27,329 bases of DNA from contig JAHEOI010000059.1 in the NCBI GenBank assembly GCA_018610125.1, positions 1-27,329 of the forward strand, given 5' to 3'. The notes below the pieces were generated by a model that had not been told where the DNA came from, searched no databases, and saw nothing but the letters and a program-made list of their open reading frames with translations. This DNA comes from Verrucomicrobiota bacterium. GTDB taxonomy: Bacteria > Verrucomicrobiota > Verrucomicrobiia > Limisphaerales > JAHEOI01. The position numbers were made by a program, and so were the translations under genes. Below, one piece after another: positions 1-7,308 of the stretch (position 1 is its first letter; each line of letters opens with the position of its first letter).

Positions 1-480
1 GGGGATAACCGTAAGACCGCCGAGGCGGTCGCTCGAGAGCTCGGCATTGACGAAGTCCGACCCGAGCTGGCGCCTCAGGACAAGAACGCGATCGTGAAAG
101 ATCTGCGTTCGCAAGGTTATACTGTCGCCATGGCCGGCGACGGGATCAACGACGCGCCGGCACTCGCCGAAGCCGATGTCGGTATCGCCATGGGGACCGG
201 CACCGATGTGGCCATTGAAAGCGCCGGCATTACCTTGGTCAAGGGCGATCTCATGGGAATCGCGAAAGCGGTGATGACGAGTCGGGCTGTCATGCGGAAC
301 ATCCGTCAGAATCTCTTCTTTGCCTTTATTTACAATGCCATCGGGGTGCCGATCGCTGCCGGTGTGCTCTACCCGGTGTTCGGTACCTTGTTAAGCCCGA
401 TTATTGCCGGTGCCGCGATGAGCTTCAGCTCCGTCTCGGTCGTCGGCAATGCACTCCGGTTACGTCGGATCCGCCTTTAA
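1..480 (+). CDS. copA: Copper-type P1B ATPase, C-terminal fragment
   Basis: The reading frame is open from base 1, so the gene is cut by the window edge and only about 159 C-terminal residues are seen. The hinge motif GDGINDAPAL and the following DVGIAMGTGTDVAIESA are the signature of the P-type ATPase ATP-binding/phosphorylation domain. Two hydrophobic helices follow. The first carries the YN pair (FIYN) and the second an M-x-S-S pattern (MSFSS); both are typical of Cu(+)-exporting P1B-1 ATPases, in which these residues bind copper within the membrane. Function by family: ATP-driven export of Cu(I), or delivery to cuproproteins. The metal-binding N-terminus and the CPC helix lie outside the window, so silver or a related metal cannot be excluded. 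Confidence 0.93.
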   Translation, partial: GDNRKTAEAVARELGIDEVRPELAPQDKNAIVKDLRSQGYTVAMAGDGINDAPALAEADVGIAMGTGTDVAIESAGITLVKGDLMGIAKAVMTSRAVMRNIRQNLFFAFIYNAIGVPIAAGVLYPVFGTLLSPIIAGAAMSFSSVSVVGNALRLRRIRL

Positions 481-989
481 AGGCAATTCGCAGTGGCGCG
501 ATGTAGTAGGTCTTTCCCGGGGCCACGATTATGTCAGTCGAAAATGGCAAGGGCTCGCAACCCCGATGAAAGGAGGCCCACCCCCACAATGTCCCTCCTG
601 TCCCTCCTATGCGAGCTCCCCATCCCCAACACGCTTCCTTGGCGTCAAAGTTGCAAATCTGTACTCCCGTAACACCCATCCGTTATCCGTACCCGTTTCG
701 CTGTCTCTTTGAAAGCTTCGTTAGCCTATCTGCCTCGGTGGCTCTTTGGCTCCTCTCGGGGACCCCTCGAAGCGATCCCCGAGAATGCGGGCGTTATTGA
801 TCACGCCGAAACGAGCCATTCTTGGCAGATAACCCAGTTAACCCAATCAAACCGATGTCGACCCAAGATCTCTTCCGCTGTTCAGAAGTGGATACGTCCG
901 ATAATGGAGAGATCTATCAAAAAAATGAAAAAATTTTCAGTTATTTGGGTCGTCGGGGAGGTGGAGATGATCTTACGACACCGCCCCCT
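481..989. other. Intergenic region between convergent genes
   Basis: This 509-base stretch separates the end of the copper ATPase from the end of the cupin gene on the other strand. Short open frames exist on both strands, but none has a recognisable protein, a ribosome binding site or a plausible composition, so I call no gene. It holds one 8-bp perfect inverted repeat (755-783) and a short direct repeat TCCCTCCTGTCCCTCCTA near 591-609. Both converging genes should terminate here, but no hairpin followed by a T-run is visible. Confidence 0.5.
755..783. terminator. Possible hairpin between convergent genes
   Basis: The arms CTCGGGGA and TCCCCGAG are perfectly complementary with a 13-base loop. 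There is no T-run on either side, so this could be a bidirectional factor-assisted terminator or chance. Confidence 0.25.
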
Positions 990-1319
990 TTATTCGACGG
1001 TTAATGGACCGTCGAAGAATGTGAGGCTGACGACCTCGGATCGAGCGACATGGGGACCGTGGCGGAGACCTTTTGGAGCGTGAAAGACCGAGCCCGGGCC
1101 ATACACCTTGCCGTCTTCCTCCCACTCGCCGGAAAGGATATAGGCCGTCTCGTTGGCTTTCGAGTGGGTGTGAGCAGGGACCGAGACACCCGCAGCAAAT
1201 TTTCGAAGGACGGTCAGCGCACCGGTTTCAGGGTGCTCGTGCAACACCTTCAGTTCGACTCCTTCGTACGGTCCGGGCTTCCATGAGTGTTCATCGGAAT
1301 GCGTGATGTAGGGGAACAT
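990..1319 (-). CDS. Small cupin-domain protein (ChrR-like cupin)
   Basis: This 109-residue protein is a single cupin beta-barrel. Cupin motif 1 is visible as HTHSKANE (His50, His52, Glu57), followed by GEWEEDG and the GPGSVFHAPKG turn, with His87 or His90 completing a typical 3-His/1-Glu metal site. The layout resembles stand-alone cupins related to the ChrR anti-sigma C-terminal domain and to 2,4'-dihydroxyacetophenone dioxygenase-type proteins. The substrate is unknown. The ATG is preceded by ACGGAG at a workable distance, which supports this start. It is transcribed divergently from the aldo/keto reductase, so the two may share a promoter region (1320-1480). Confidence 0.8.
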   Translation of the reverse strand: MFPYITHSDEHSWKPGPYEGVELKVLHEHPETGALTVLRKFAAGVSVPAHTHSKANETAYILSGEWEEDGKVYGPGSVFHAPKGLRHGPHVARSEVVSLTFFDGPLTVE

Positions 1320-1480
1320 AATTTTTTTCTCCGTTCGGTTTGAGTCTGTCTGCGATTCACTGTTTTATCAGGGGCGCAACTCACGGTTCAATTTCACCCT
1401 GTCTTGGCTATCGAATGAACGTTACGTTGCCAATGCTTGCGTCAGCAACTGAGCTTCTCAACGAAAAAAAACATAAGGAT

Positions 1481-2305
1481 ATGACGGCACACGGCGCTCC
1501 AGAGATCATGTATGGAACGGCCTGGAAGGAAGGCCGCACCACGGAGCTGGTGGAAAAGGCCCTCTCGGTCGGATTTACCGGCATTGATACGGCCAATCAA
1601 CCGAGGCATTACAAGGAGTCACTGGTTGGCAACGCCCTCCATTCGTTTCTCGAACAAGGGGGCTCCCGCCAAGACCTTTTCGTCCAGACGAAGTTTACCC
1701 CGGTTGCCGGGCAAGACAGTCGTATCCCTTACGACCCCAAGGCCGACATCCAATCCCAGGTCAGGCAGTCGTTTGAAAGCTCGCTGGCCGATCTCCGGAC
1801 CGATTACGTGGATTCGTACCTCCTCCATGCCCCTCATTCGTTTCCCGAGCTCGCGGACGCCGATTGGGAGGTCTGGTCGGTCATGGAAGAGCTTTATCGG
1901 TCCGGTCGAGCACGGTCTGTCGGGATCAGTAATGTCAACCGGCAGCAGCTCGTGAGCTTATGCGAAAAGGCCAATCTACGACCGGCGATCGTTCAGAATC
2001 GCTGCTTTGCCAAGTTTGGCTGGGATCGAGCTGTCAGAGAAGTCTGCCGTACGTTTGGCGTGACCTATCAGGGATTTTCGCTCTTAACGGGGAACCCGGC
2101 GATGTTACGGCATCCAAAAGTTGCCGAGCTTGCCGAAAAACTGGGCAAAACACCTCAACAGGTGATTTATCGCTTTGCGATGCAGGCCGGGATGGTCCCG
2201 CTTACCGGCACGACCAACAGCAACCATATGAAGGAGGCGCTTGCGGCGGTCGACTTCGAGATCAGCGAAGACGATGTCGAAGCGATTGAAGAGGCGCAAG
2301 GGTGA
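1481..2305 (+). CDS. Aldo/keto reductase
   Basis: A 274-residue NADPH-dependent oxidoreductase with a TIM-barrel fold. From the chosen ATG, the catalytic tetrad of the family is visible: Asp36 (GIDTAN), Tyr44 (RHYKE), Lys71 (QTKF) and His116 (LLHAPH). The C-terminal part has the cofactor-binding stretch around PLTGTTNSNHMKEAL. The open frame extends upstream to a TTG at 1340, but the extra 47 residues do not look like aldo/keto reductase; homologs begin near the PEIMYGTAWKEGRT segment, so I prefer ATG 1481 (AAGGAT lies just upstream, at tight spacing). The substrate is unknown. The divergent cupin neighbour may indicate a small shared detoxification or carbonyl-metabolism role, but that is inference. 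Confidence 0.85.
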   Translation: MTAHGAPEIMYGTAWKEGRTTELVEKALSVGFTGIDTANQPRHYKESLVGNALHSFLEQGGSRQDLFVQTKFTPVAGQDSRIPYDPKADIQSQVRQSFESSLADLRTDYVDSYLLHAPHSFPELADADWEVWSVMEELYRSGRARSVGISNVNRQQLVSLCEKANLRPAIVQNRCFAKFGWDRAVREVCRTFGVTYQGFSLLTGNPAMLRHPKVAELAEKLGKTPQQVIYRFAMQAGMVPLTGTTNSNHMKEALAAVDFEISEDDVEAIEEAQG

Positions 2306-2383
2306 GGTTGAGTTTTCCGATGGTAAATCCATGAAACTCCTCGCTCGCTGGTCAAATTGGCACTCTATGCTAAGATCACGGTG

Positions 2384-3100
2384 ATGCAGTCGCTCAAGGA
2401 CGTGATCGCAAGCTTATGTGCGGAAATCGATGACGCGCTTGTGGCAAGTCAGCCCCAAGTGCAGGGGCGTCGGCTTGAATCGGATCGCGTGGTGCTCTCC
2501 CTCCAGGTGGCTATTCGGGAGCAAACCACAGCCGATGGAAAGACACACCCCGTGTTCGAAGTGGTGTCATCCGGGGAACAAGGGCCGGACGGGAGCGGCG
2601 CGACAACGCAGGATCATCGCAGTCACCAGGTGACTGTGGAATTGAAGCCCGGCGACAGAACGGTCGCCGGCGCCCAAAGCGACCTCGAGCCGGTTTCCGG
2701 TGCTTCCGAAACCAAGGCGGATCCCGTAACCCAAGCCCCGGCCAATATTTCGGAGGATGAGGCGGAGCAGGTCGTTGAATCGCTCTCCGAAATTTTTGGG
2801 GCGCCCGGATTCGACAGCTCGGCGCGAGCGACGGTTTTTCGGGAGGCATTGACCGGGCTTTCCGACGATCAAGTCCGGACGGTTATCGATTCGCTCGACA
2901 AGAATCCGCCTCCGCAGATTGACGATGTGCTCCATCAGGCACGTCACATGATTTATAACATCCTCAGCAGCGGTCCGACGGAATCGGTGACCGCCGGCAA
3001 TCAGAGGCTGGCCCCACTATTTCACAAGTATTCCGTTGGCTCCCTCCTCCGGTTGATTGAAGAGCGCTGGAAGACGCAGACGGATTGGCTTGATAGCTAA
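2384..3100 (+). CDS. Protein with Trypco2-like N-terminal domain
   Basis: A 238-residue protein from ATG 2384; an upstream TTG at 2357 is possible but adds nothing recognisable. Residues 1-90 match the pattern of the trypsin-co-occurring domain Trypco2: an LKDVIASLCAEID helix, then beta-strands RVVLSLQVAI, VFEVVSSG and HQVTVELKP. In other bacteria this domain is encoded beside trypsin-like proteases or NTPase-linked conflict systems. Residues about 90-120 are a low-complexity linker, and residues 121-238 look all-helical (SEDEAEQVVESLSEIFG, LSDDQVRTVIDSL, SVGSLLRLIEERW) and I do not recognise them. No protease or NTPase partner is in the window. There is no signal peptide, so it should be cytoplasmic. 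The domain call comes from reading motifs, not from a search. Confidence 0.6.
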   Translation: MQSLKDVIASLCAEIDDALVASQPQVQGRRLESDRVVLSLQVAIREQTTADGKTHPVFEVVSSGEQGPDGSGATTQDHRSHQVTVELKPGDRTVAGAQSDLEPVSGASETKADPVTQAPANISEDEAEQVVESLSEIFGAPGFDSSARATVFREALTGLSDDQVRTVIDSLDKNPPPQIDDVLHQARHMIYNILSSGPTESVTAGNQRLAPLFHKYSVGSLLRLIEERWKTQTDWLDS

Positions 3101-3514
3101 AGAGGGCGAGATGCTTCCCTGCCCGATAGGGATGTCGTCCTCGAGGTTCAGGAAATCCAGGAAAGGAAGTGGGCCACCGAGGAGGGCGTCCCTATCAAGG
3201 CGGGAAAAGGATGGCATCCTTTAAGCATTAACCTACATTTTCCCTTCCAACGCAGGTCACAAGGTTCGGAGAGACTTTCTCCATTCATTGGCTGTGGACA
3301 ATCGCCGCAGTCCCCAAGGTGGTTTTGGCGCGTATCACCTGAACGGCCCCCTGTTTGACGTCCGTTTTCCTTATTTTGCAAAATGCGATAAGTCTCGAGC
3401 AAATGATGTGCAGCGTGAAGGCCGATTGGCGTCTATAAATGAAGAAGATGATTGGCGAACCACGCTACCGGCAAAGATCGAGAGACGGATAAGGCAGACC
3501 AAGTAAGTGATTTT
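3101..3514 (+). promoter_or_regulatory. Leader region ahead of the cytochrome cluster
   Basis: This 414-base gap precedes the first gene of the long electron-transfer run and is the likely place for its promoter. TTGACG at 3355-3360 could be a -35 element, followed by AT-rich sequence (TTATTTTGCAAAATGCGATAAG), but no -10 element at good spacing stands out. No convincing small gene is present; short open frames lack ribosome binding sites. CAAGTAA at 3500-3506 recurs in two other leaders of the cluster. Confidence 0.35.
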
Positions 3515-4339
3515 ATGAAAAACCATTACAAAAACCTCTTGTTGCAGCGGGTGCGCAAGCGGCTCGCCGAGTCAAAAAAAAGCGTGGTGGGGATCGCCCT
3601 CTTAGGGATAGCAGCGATTGTCGTTGTCTCTTGCATGAGCGTTGAGCGCGGAATAATGGCCCCGCCGAAGATCGCCGGGGCGGACTTCATCGGCTCGCAG
3701 AGCTGTGCGGAATGTCATGGCGACATTACGGAGCATTTTGACACATCGACGCATGCAAGGATCAAGGCGGAAGGAGGCAAGGCGCTCAATGTCGGGTGTG
3801 AGTCGTGTCATGGTCCTGGAAGCCTGCATGATCAGACCGGAGGAGCGCCCGACACGATCGTCAATCCCGCCGAGTCTCAGCAAGTCTGTTTCCGATGCCA
3901 CGTCGATAAGCGGGGCGAGTTCAATCTGCCCCATACCCATCCCGTGGCCGGAAATAAGATGAGCTGCAGTGACTGCCACAATGTCCACGAGGGACCGGCG
4001 GTTGGCGGCGGGGCACGGACCGTCGCTTCGCGAAACGACACCTGCTATGAATGTCATACCGCACAGCGGGGACCGTTTGTCTTCGAGCATGAAGCCATGC
4101 AGGAAGGCTGCACCACCTGTCACGACGCACACGGCTCGGTCAATGACAAGATGCTGGAAGCACGGAATGCCAATCTCTGCTTGAAGTGCCATTTTCAGCA
4201 GCAAACCGCTCCCGGAAAGATCATGATTGGCGGGCGGGATCATTCCTCGTTTCGGGGTCTTGGACAGGGCACTTGCTGGACGGCGGGATGCCACGAGGCC
4301 GTTCATGGGTCACATGTGGATTCCTCACTCCGATTCTAG
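3515..4339 (+). CDS. Octaheme c-type cytochrome lipoprotein, MtrA/DmsE-like
   Basis: A 274-residue multiheme cytochrome. Seven CxxCH motifs begin at residues 64, 95, 125, 151, 177, 199 and 222; an eighth site is the expanded CX4CH motif CWTAGCH at 254-260. The pattern ESCHGPGSLH, HPVAGNKMSCSDCHNVHEG, GPFVFEHE and AGCHEAVHGS is that of the MtrA/DmsE/PioA family, which sits inside an outer-membrane porin and carries electrons across it; MtrA itself has ten hemes. A basic N-terminus, a hydrophobic segment (24-39) and lipobox VVSC with Cys40 suggest a lipoprotein. The open frame reaches a TTG at 3452, but the signal peptide fits ATG 3515. The porin gene follows at once, as in mtrAB/pioAB. Heme sites are direct observations; the conduit role is by homology and context. 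Confidence 0.85.
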   Translation: MKNHYKNLLLQRVRKRLAESKKSVVGIALLGIAAIVVVSCMSVERGIMAPPKIAGADFIGSQSCAECHGDITEHFDTSTHARIKAEGGKALNVGCESCHGPGSLHDQTGGAPDTIVNPAESQQVCFRCHVDKRGEFNLPHTHPVAGNKMSCSDCHNVHEGPAVGGGARTVASRNDTCYECHTAQRGPFVFEHEAMQEGCTTCHDAHGSVNDKMLEARNANLCLKCHFQQQTAPGKIMIGGRDHSSFRGLGQGTCWTAGCHEAVHGSHVDSSLRF

Positions 4340-4369
4340 CCGTAAACCTCAACATTGGCGACTGACACA

Positions 4370-6484
4370 ATGAAAAGGCGATTCAATACCAATCAAATGC
4401 TGATAATCGGCGTGGCCGTGCTCTTTTATGCGGCGTTGCCGGTGTGGGGACAAGGGAATGGCTCTTCCGACGAAGCGGATCCGGGTCCTGTTTATCTCGA
4501 GGAAGGGATGTCGGATTACTTCAACTCGGTTGAAGCGAAGGTGGGCGGTGTCTCCGTGGAAGGGGACGAGGCCCAGTTCATGCAACGCGAACAAACGGAT
4601 CAAGGGGTATGGGGCGGCGTCGAGAATTTTCATTGGGAAAAATTCGTCGGTCAAAAAGGGCTGCTCCGGATCGATGCGCGGGGATTGTTCGAGCAGCATG
4701 AATATTCGCTGGATGTGGAATATGAGGAGACGGATCTCGGGTTCGTTCGGGCCGGTTACAACGAGTACCGAACGTGGTATGACGGTAGCGGCGGCTTTTT
4801 CCATCCCAACGATGGCTGGTTCCCGCTTTTCAGTGACGAGCTTCATGTCGATCGGGGCAAGGCTTGGCTCGAGGCCGGATTACGCAAACCGGATTTGCCC
4901 GAGATTACCGTCGGATACACCTACCGATTCCGAGACGGCAAAAAAGGATCGCTGGTTTGGGGGGATACCGAGCAGACCGGTGGTCGCGGGGTTCGCGGGA
5001 TCGTCCCATCGTTTTGGGATCTTGCCGAGAACCGGCACATTGTCGAGGTCGATGGCGAGCACACGTTCGGATCGACCGACGTCGGGCTGGGGCTCCGCTA
5101 TGAACAAGGCGATCGCCAGAACGAGCGGCATATGCGACGCGATCCGGGGGATGCTGAAGATCGCCACGTGACTCATGAAGAAGGAGTCCGAACCGACCTT
5201 TTCAACACGCATGCCTATACCAGGACAGAGCTGAACGACCGCACCGACTTCACCACCGCTTACTCCTTTACCCGGCTGAATACCGATTTATCAGGCAGTC
5301 GGGTCTACGGCTCGGACTTTGATCCGGTCTACGACCCAACATTTCGTGGGCAGTTCGAGGATGAAGGCTTCCTGGACCTGGGTGGAGGCCATCAATTGAA
5401 CCAGCACGTTGTCAATCTCAATGTCATGTATCTGCCGCATGAAAAATTGAAGCTTGTGCCGTCGGTCCGAGTCGAAGGACGCGAGCTTGACGGGCTCTCG
5501 CGATTCAGGGAAACCAATGCCGGGCTGGTGGGCCGTCCGCCGGATGAAAAACGAATCGAGCAAGACCAGGGCAGACTTGATGTCTCCGAAAGCCTTGAGG
5601 TGACCTATACCGGAATTCCCGATTGGGTGTTTTACGCTCGGGGTAACTGGACACAAGGAGAAGGGGAGCGTGAGGAGCGAAAGATCGACGTTTCACCGGA
5701 AAGAACAGAGCTTTTTCGCGATACGGATACCGACCGGCTGACGCAGAAATACACCACGGGCGTTAACTGGTACGCACTGCGAAGCCTGACCCTCTCATCC
5801 CAGTATTATCACAAGATTCGCGATTACGATTACACCCACGAGGCGGATTCGACCGTCAATGGCGCCTGGAGCAGCTTTCCCGCTTTCCTGGAAGACCAGT
5901 CATTCGAGACGGATGACGTCAACTTCAGAGTCACCTGGCGTCCATTAAACGAGGTCACCCTTGTCAGTCGCTATGACTTCCAATTCTCGACGATCGATAC
6001 CCGAGCGGATGGCCTAAGTGAAGTCGAGAGCGGCAAAATGACCAGCCACATCTTCAGTGAGAGCCTCACTTGGACGCCATGGCAGCGGCTCTATTTTCAG
6101 GGGAGCGTCAATTACGTCATGGATGAGCTCGACACCCCCTCCGATACGGTCGGCGGGGCGGCTGAAAACCTGGTGCTGACGGCGGAGAATGATTATTGGA
6201 ACGGATCCCTCTCGGCGGGGTACGCGATCGCCAAGCGGACGGACCTCGAAACCCGCTATTTCTATTACCGTGCCCAGAATTTTTCGGACAATTCGGAATT
6301 CAGCCAACCTTATGGTGCCGAATCCGAGCAGCACGGCATCACAGTGTCGCTGAAACGGCGCGTGAGCGAGCGACTCCTTTGGAAGATTCAATATGGCTTT
6401 TATACGAACGACGACACCACGTTTGGTGGACGGAACGATTACGATGCCCATTTGTTAGCAACGAGCATGAAATATGTGTTCTAA
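4370..6484 (+). CDS. MtrB/PioB-like outer-membrane porin
   Basis: A 704-residue beta-barrel candidate. ATG 4370 begins a signal peptide (KRRF, hydrophobic stretch to about residue 25, AALPVWGQG cleavage zone); the TTG at 4355 would only add five residues. The mature part alternates aromatic and polar residues in many short amphipathic strands (VEYEETDLGFVRAGYNEYRTW, TTAYSFTRLNTDLSG and similar) and ends in Phe, as outer-membrane barrels usually do. Length is very close to Shewanella MtrB (about 700). It lies 30 bases after the MtrA-like gene. By family it would form the sheath holding the multiheme cytochrome in the outer membrane. I see no cysteine in it, so the N-terminal CxxC found in some MtrB proteins is missing. 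Confidence 0.82.
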   Translation: MKRRFNTNQMLIIGVAVLFYAALPVWGQGNGSSDEADPGPVYLEEGMSDYFNSVEAKVGGVSVEGDEAQFMQREQTDQGVWGGVENFHWEKFVGQKGLLRIDARGLFEQHEYSLDVEYEETDLGFVRAGYNEYRTWYDGSGGFFHPNDGWFPLFSDELHVDRGKAWLEAGLRKPDLPEITVGYTYRFRDGKKGSLVWGDTEQTGGRGVRGIVPSFWDLAENRHIVEVDGEHTFGSTDVGLGLRYEQGDRQNERHMRRDPGDAEDRHVTHEEGVRTDLFNTHAYTRTELNDRTDFTTAYSFTRLNTDLSGSRVYGSDFDPVYDPTFRGQFEDEGFLDLGGGHQLNQHVVNLNVMYLPHEKLKLVPSVRVEGRELDGLSRFRETNAGLVGRPPDEKRIEQDQGRLDVSESLEVTYTGIPDWVFYARGNWTQGEGEREERKIDVSPERTELFRDTDTDRLTQKYTTGVNWYALRSLTLSSQYYHKIRDYDYTHEADSTVNGAWSSFPAFLEDQSFETDDVNFRVTWRPLNEVTLVSRYDFQFSTIDTRADGLSEVESGKMTSHIFSESLTWTPWQRLYFQGSVNYVMDELDTPSDTVGGAAENLVLTAENDYWNGSLSAGYAIAKRTDLETRYFYYRAQNFSDNSEFSQPYGAESEQHGITVSLKRRVSERLLWKIQYGFYTNDDTTFGGRNDYDAHLLATSMKYVF

Positions 6485-6507
6485 CAAAAAAAGCGCAACG
6501 ATGAACG

Positions 6508-6519
6508 CAAAACAAGTAA
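6508..6519 (+). repeat. Leader motif CAAAACAAGTAA, copy 1
   Basis: This 12-mer lies just ahead of the cysteine-rich cytochrome start and recurs exactly at 7258-7269 ahead of the pentaheme gene. Its core CAAGTAA is also 8 bases before the octaheme ATG. Function is unknown; chance is possible. Confidence 0.4.
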
Positions 6520-6523
6520 CCCT

Positions 6524-7132
6524 ATGAAAACAATGAAAATGACAACGAAATGGTGGAAGTCGGTCTTGGCATTTGCGGTCGCCGTCTCATTTGCCGGCGC
6601 CGGCCAAGCTGCCGAGATAAAAGTCTTGACTGACGAAAACAAGGTAAATCCCGATCTTTTCACGAAGAAGGGAGCGTTAAAGAAGGAGGTCAAGATTGAT
6701 AAGTCGATCGACACACAGGCTCTCTGGAATAACTACTGTGGCTCTTGTCACGGCAAAAATGGAGTGGGCCGGACGCGGGCCGGAAGGCGGGCCGGAGTCA
6801 AGGACCTGACCGATGCGAGCTACCAAGCCAGCTTCACCGACCAAAAGGCCCTTGTGAGAATTCTCGAGGGCATCAAGGAAGACGGCAAGGTCCAACAGAA
6901 GCCGTTTGGCCCCAAACTTCGGGAGAAAGAAATCAAGGCAATCAGGCAATGCAAGCAACGGAACGATTGCCAATGCCCGACTATTGAAGAGGGCCAAAAG
7001 GTCTTGAGTGACAAAGAGGTCAAGACGATTCGGCAATGCGTCAAGGAGAATCGCTGCCGTTGCCCGCACGAAAAGCTTACTCGGGAGGAGATGAAGGCGA
7101 TGATTCCGTTCATTCGCGGTCTCGCCAAGTAA
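6524..7132 (+). CDS. Monoheme cytochrome c with duplicated cysteine-rich insert
   Basis: A 202-residue exported protein. The signal peptide runs to about residue 30 (VAVSFAGAGQAA). One heme motif, YCGSCHGKNG, is at 72-76 within a class I cytochrome c domain (LWNNYCGSCHGKNGVGR through KPFGPKL). In small c6/c555-type cytochromes a methionine precedes a Pro-x-Phe turn before the last helix; here that place reads KVQQKPFGPKL, so the usual Met ligand seems absent. The final helix is interrupted by a tandem repeat of period 29: IRQC-x5-CxCP at 140-152 (Cys143, 149, 151) and again at 169-181 (Cys172, 178, 180), before the expected ending TREEMKAMIPFIRGL. The six extra cysteines could bind metal or form disulfides. 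It probably acts in the periplasm between quinol oxidase and outer-membrane conduit; that is inference from context. Confidence 0.85.
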   Translation: MKTMKMTTKWWKSVLAFAVAVSFAGAGQAAEIKVLTDENKVNPDLFTKKGALKKEVKIDKSIDTQALWNNYCGSCHGKNGVGRTRAGRRAGVKDLTDASYQASFTDQKALVRILEGIKEDGKVQQKPFGPKLREKEIKAIRQCKQRNDCQCPTIEEGQKVLSDKEVKTIRQCVKENRCRCPHEKLTREEMKAMIPFIRGLAK

Positions 7133-7210
7133 ACAAGGGCGGCTCCGCGAGTCGTTAAAGCGAGGGCGGCGTGAAGGTGAAGCGCTTGTGATGGTCGCAA
7201 GCAACCGATG

Positions 7211-7252
7211 GGCCGGAGAGGGGGATGCTGCAATGACGGACGGTCTCCGGCC
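7211..7252 (+). terminator. Hairpin between cytochrome genes
   Basis: GGCCGGAGA and TCTCCGGCC are perfect 9-bp complements with a 24-base loop in the 176-base gap between the cysteine-rich cytochrome and the pentaheme gene. Only a weak TTACT follows. It could be a partial terminator or an RNA-stability element that sets different expression for the genes on each side. Confidence 0.35.
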
Positions 7253-7257
7253 TTACT

Positions 7258-7269
7258 CAAAACAAGTAA
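7258..7269 (+). repeat. Leader motif CAAAACAAGTAA, copy 2
   Basis: Exact second copy of the 12-mer found at 6508-6519, here about 40 bases before the pentaheme cytochrome ATG and directly after the hairpin. Confidence 0.4.
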
Positions 7270-7308
7270 TAGAATCAAGGTCGCGAGCCTTGAAACCGAT
7301 GACATCGA

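Noticed and set aside
425..712. Short frames on both strands after the copper ATPase
   Set aside because: Aromatic/Gly or Ser/Pro-rich translations without homology, overlapping each other and the ATPase end; no initiation signal.
3148..3506. Small frames in the leader of the cytochrome cluster
   Set aside because: No ribosome binding site, composition unlike neighbours, and mutually overlapping on both strands.
7039..7068. CRCPH in the monoheme cytochrome taken as a second heme motif
   Set aside because: Spacing is C-x-C-P-H, not CxxCH, and it is the second copy of the cysteine repeat whose first copy lacks the His.
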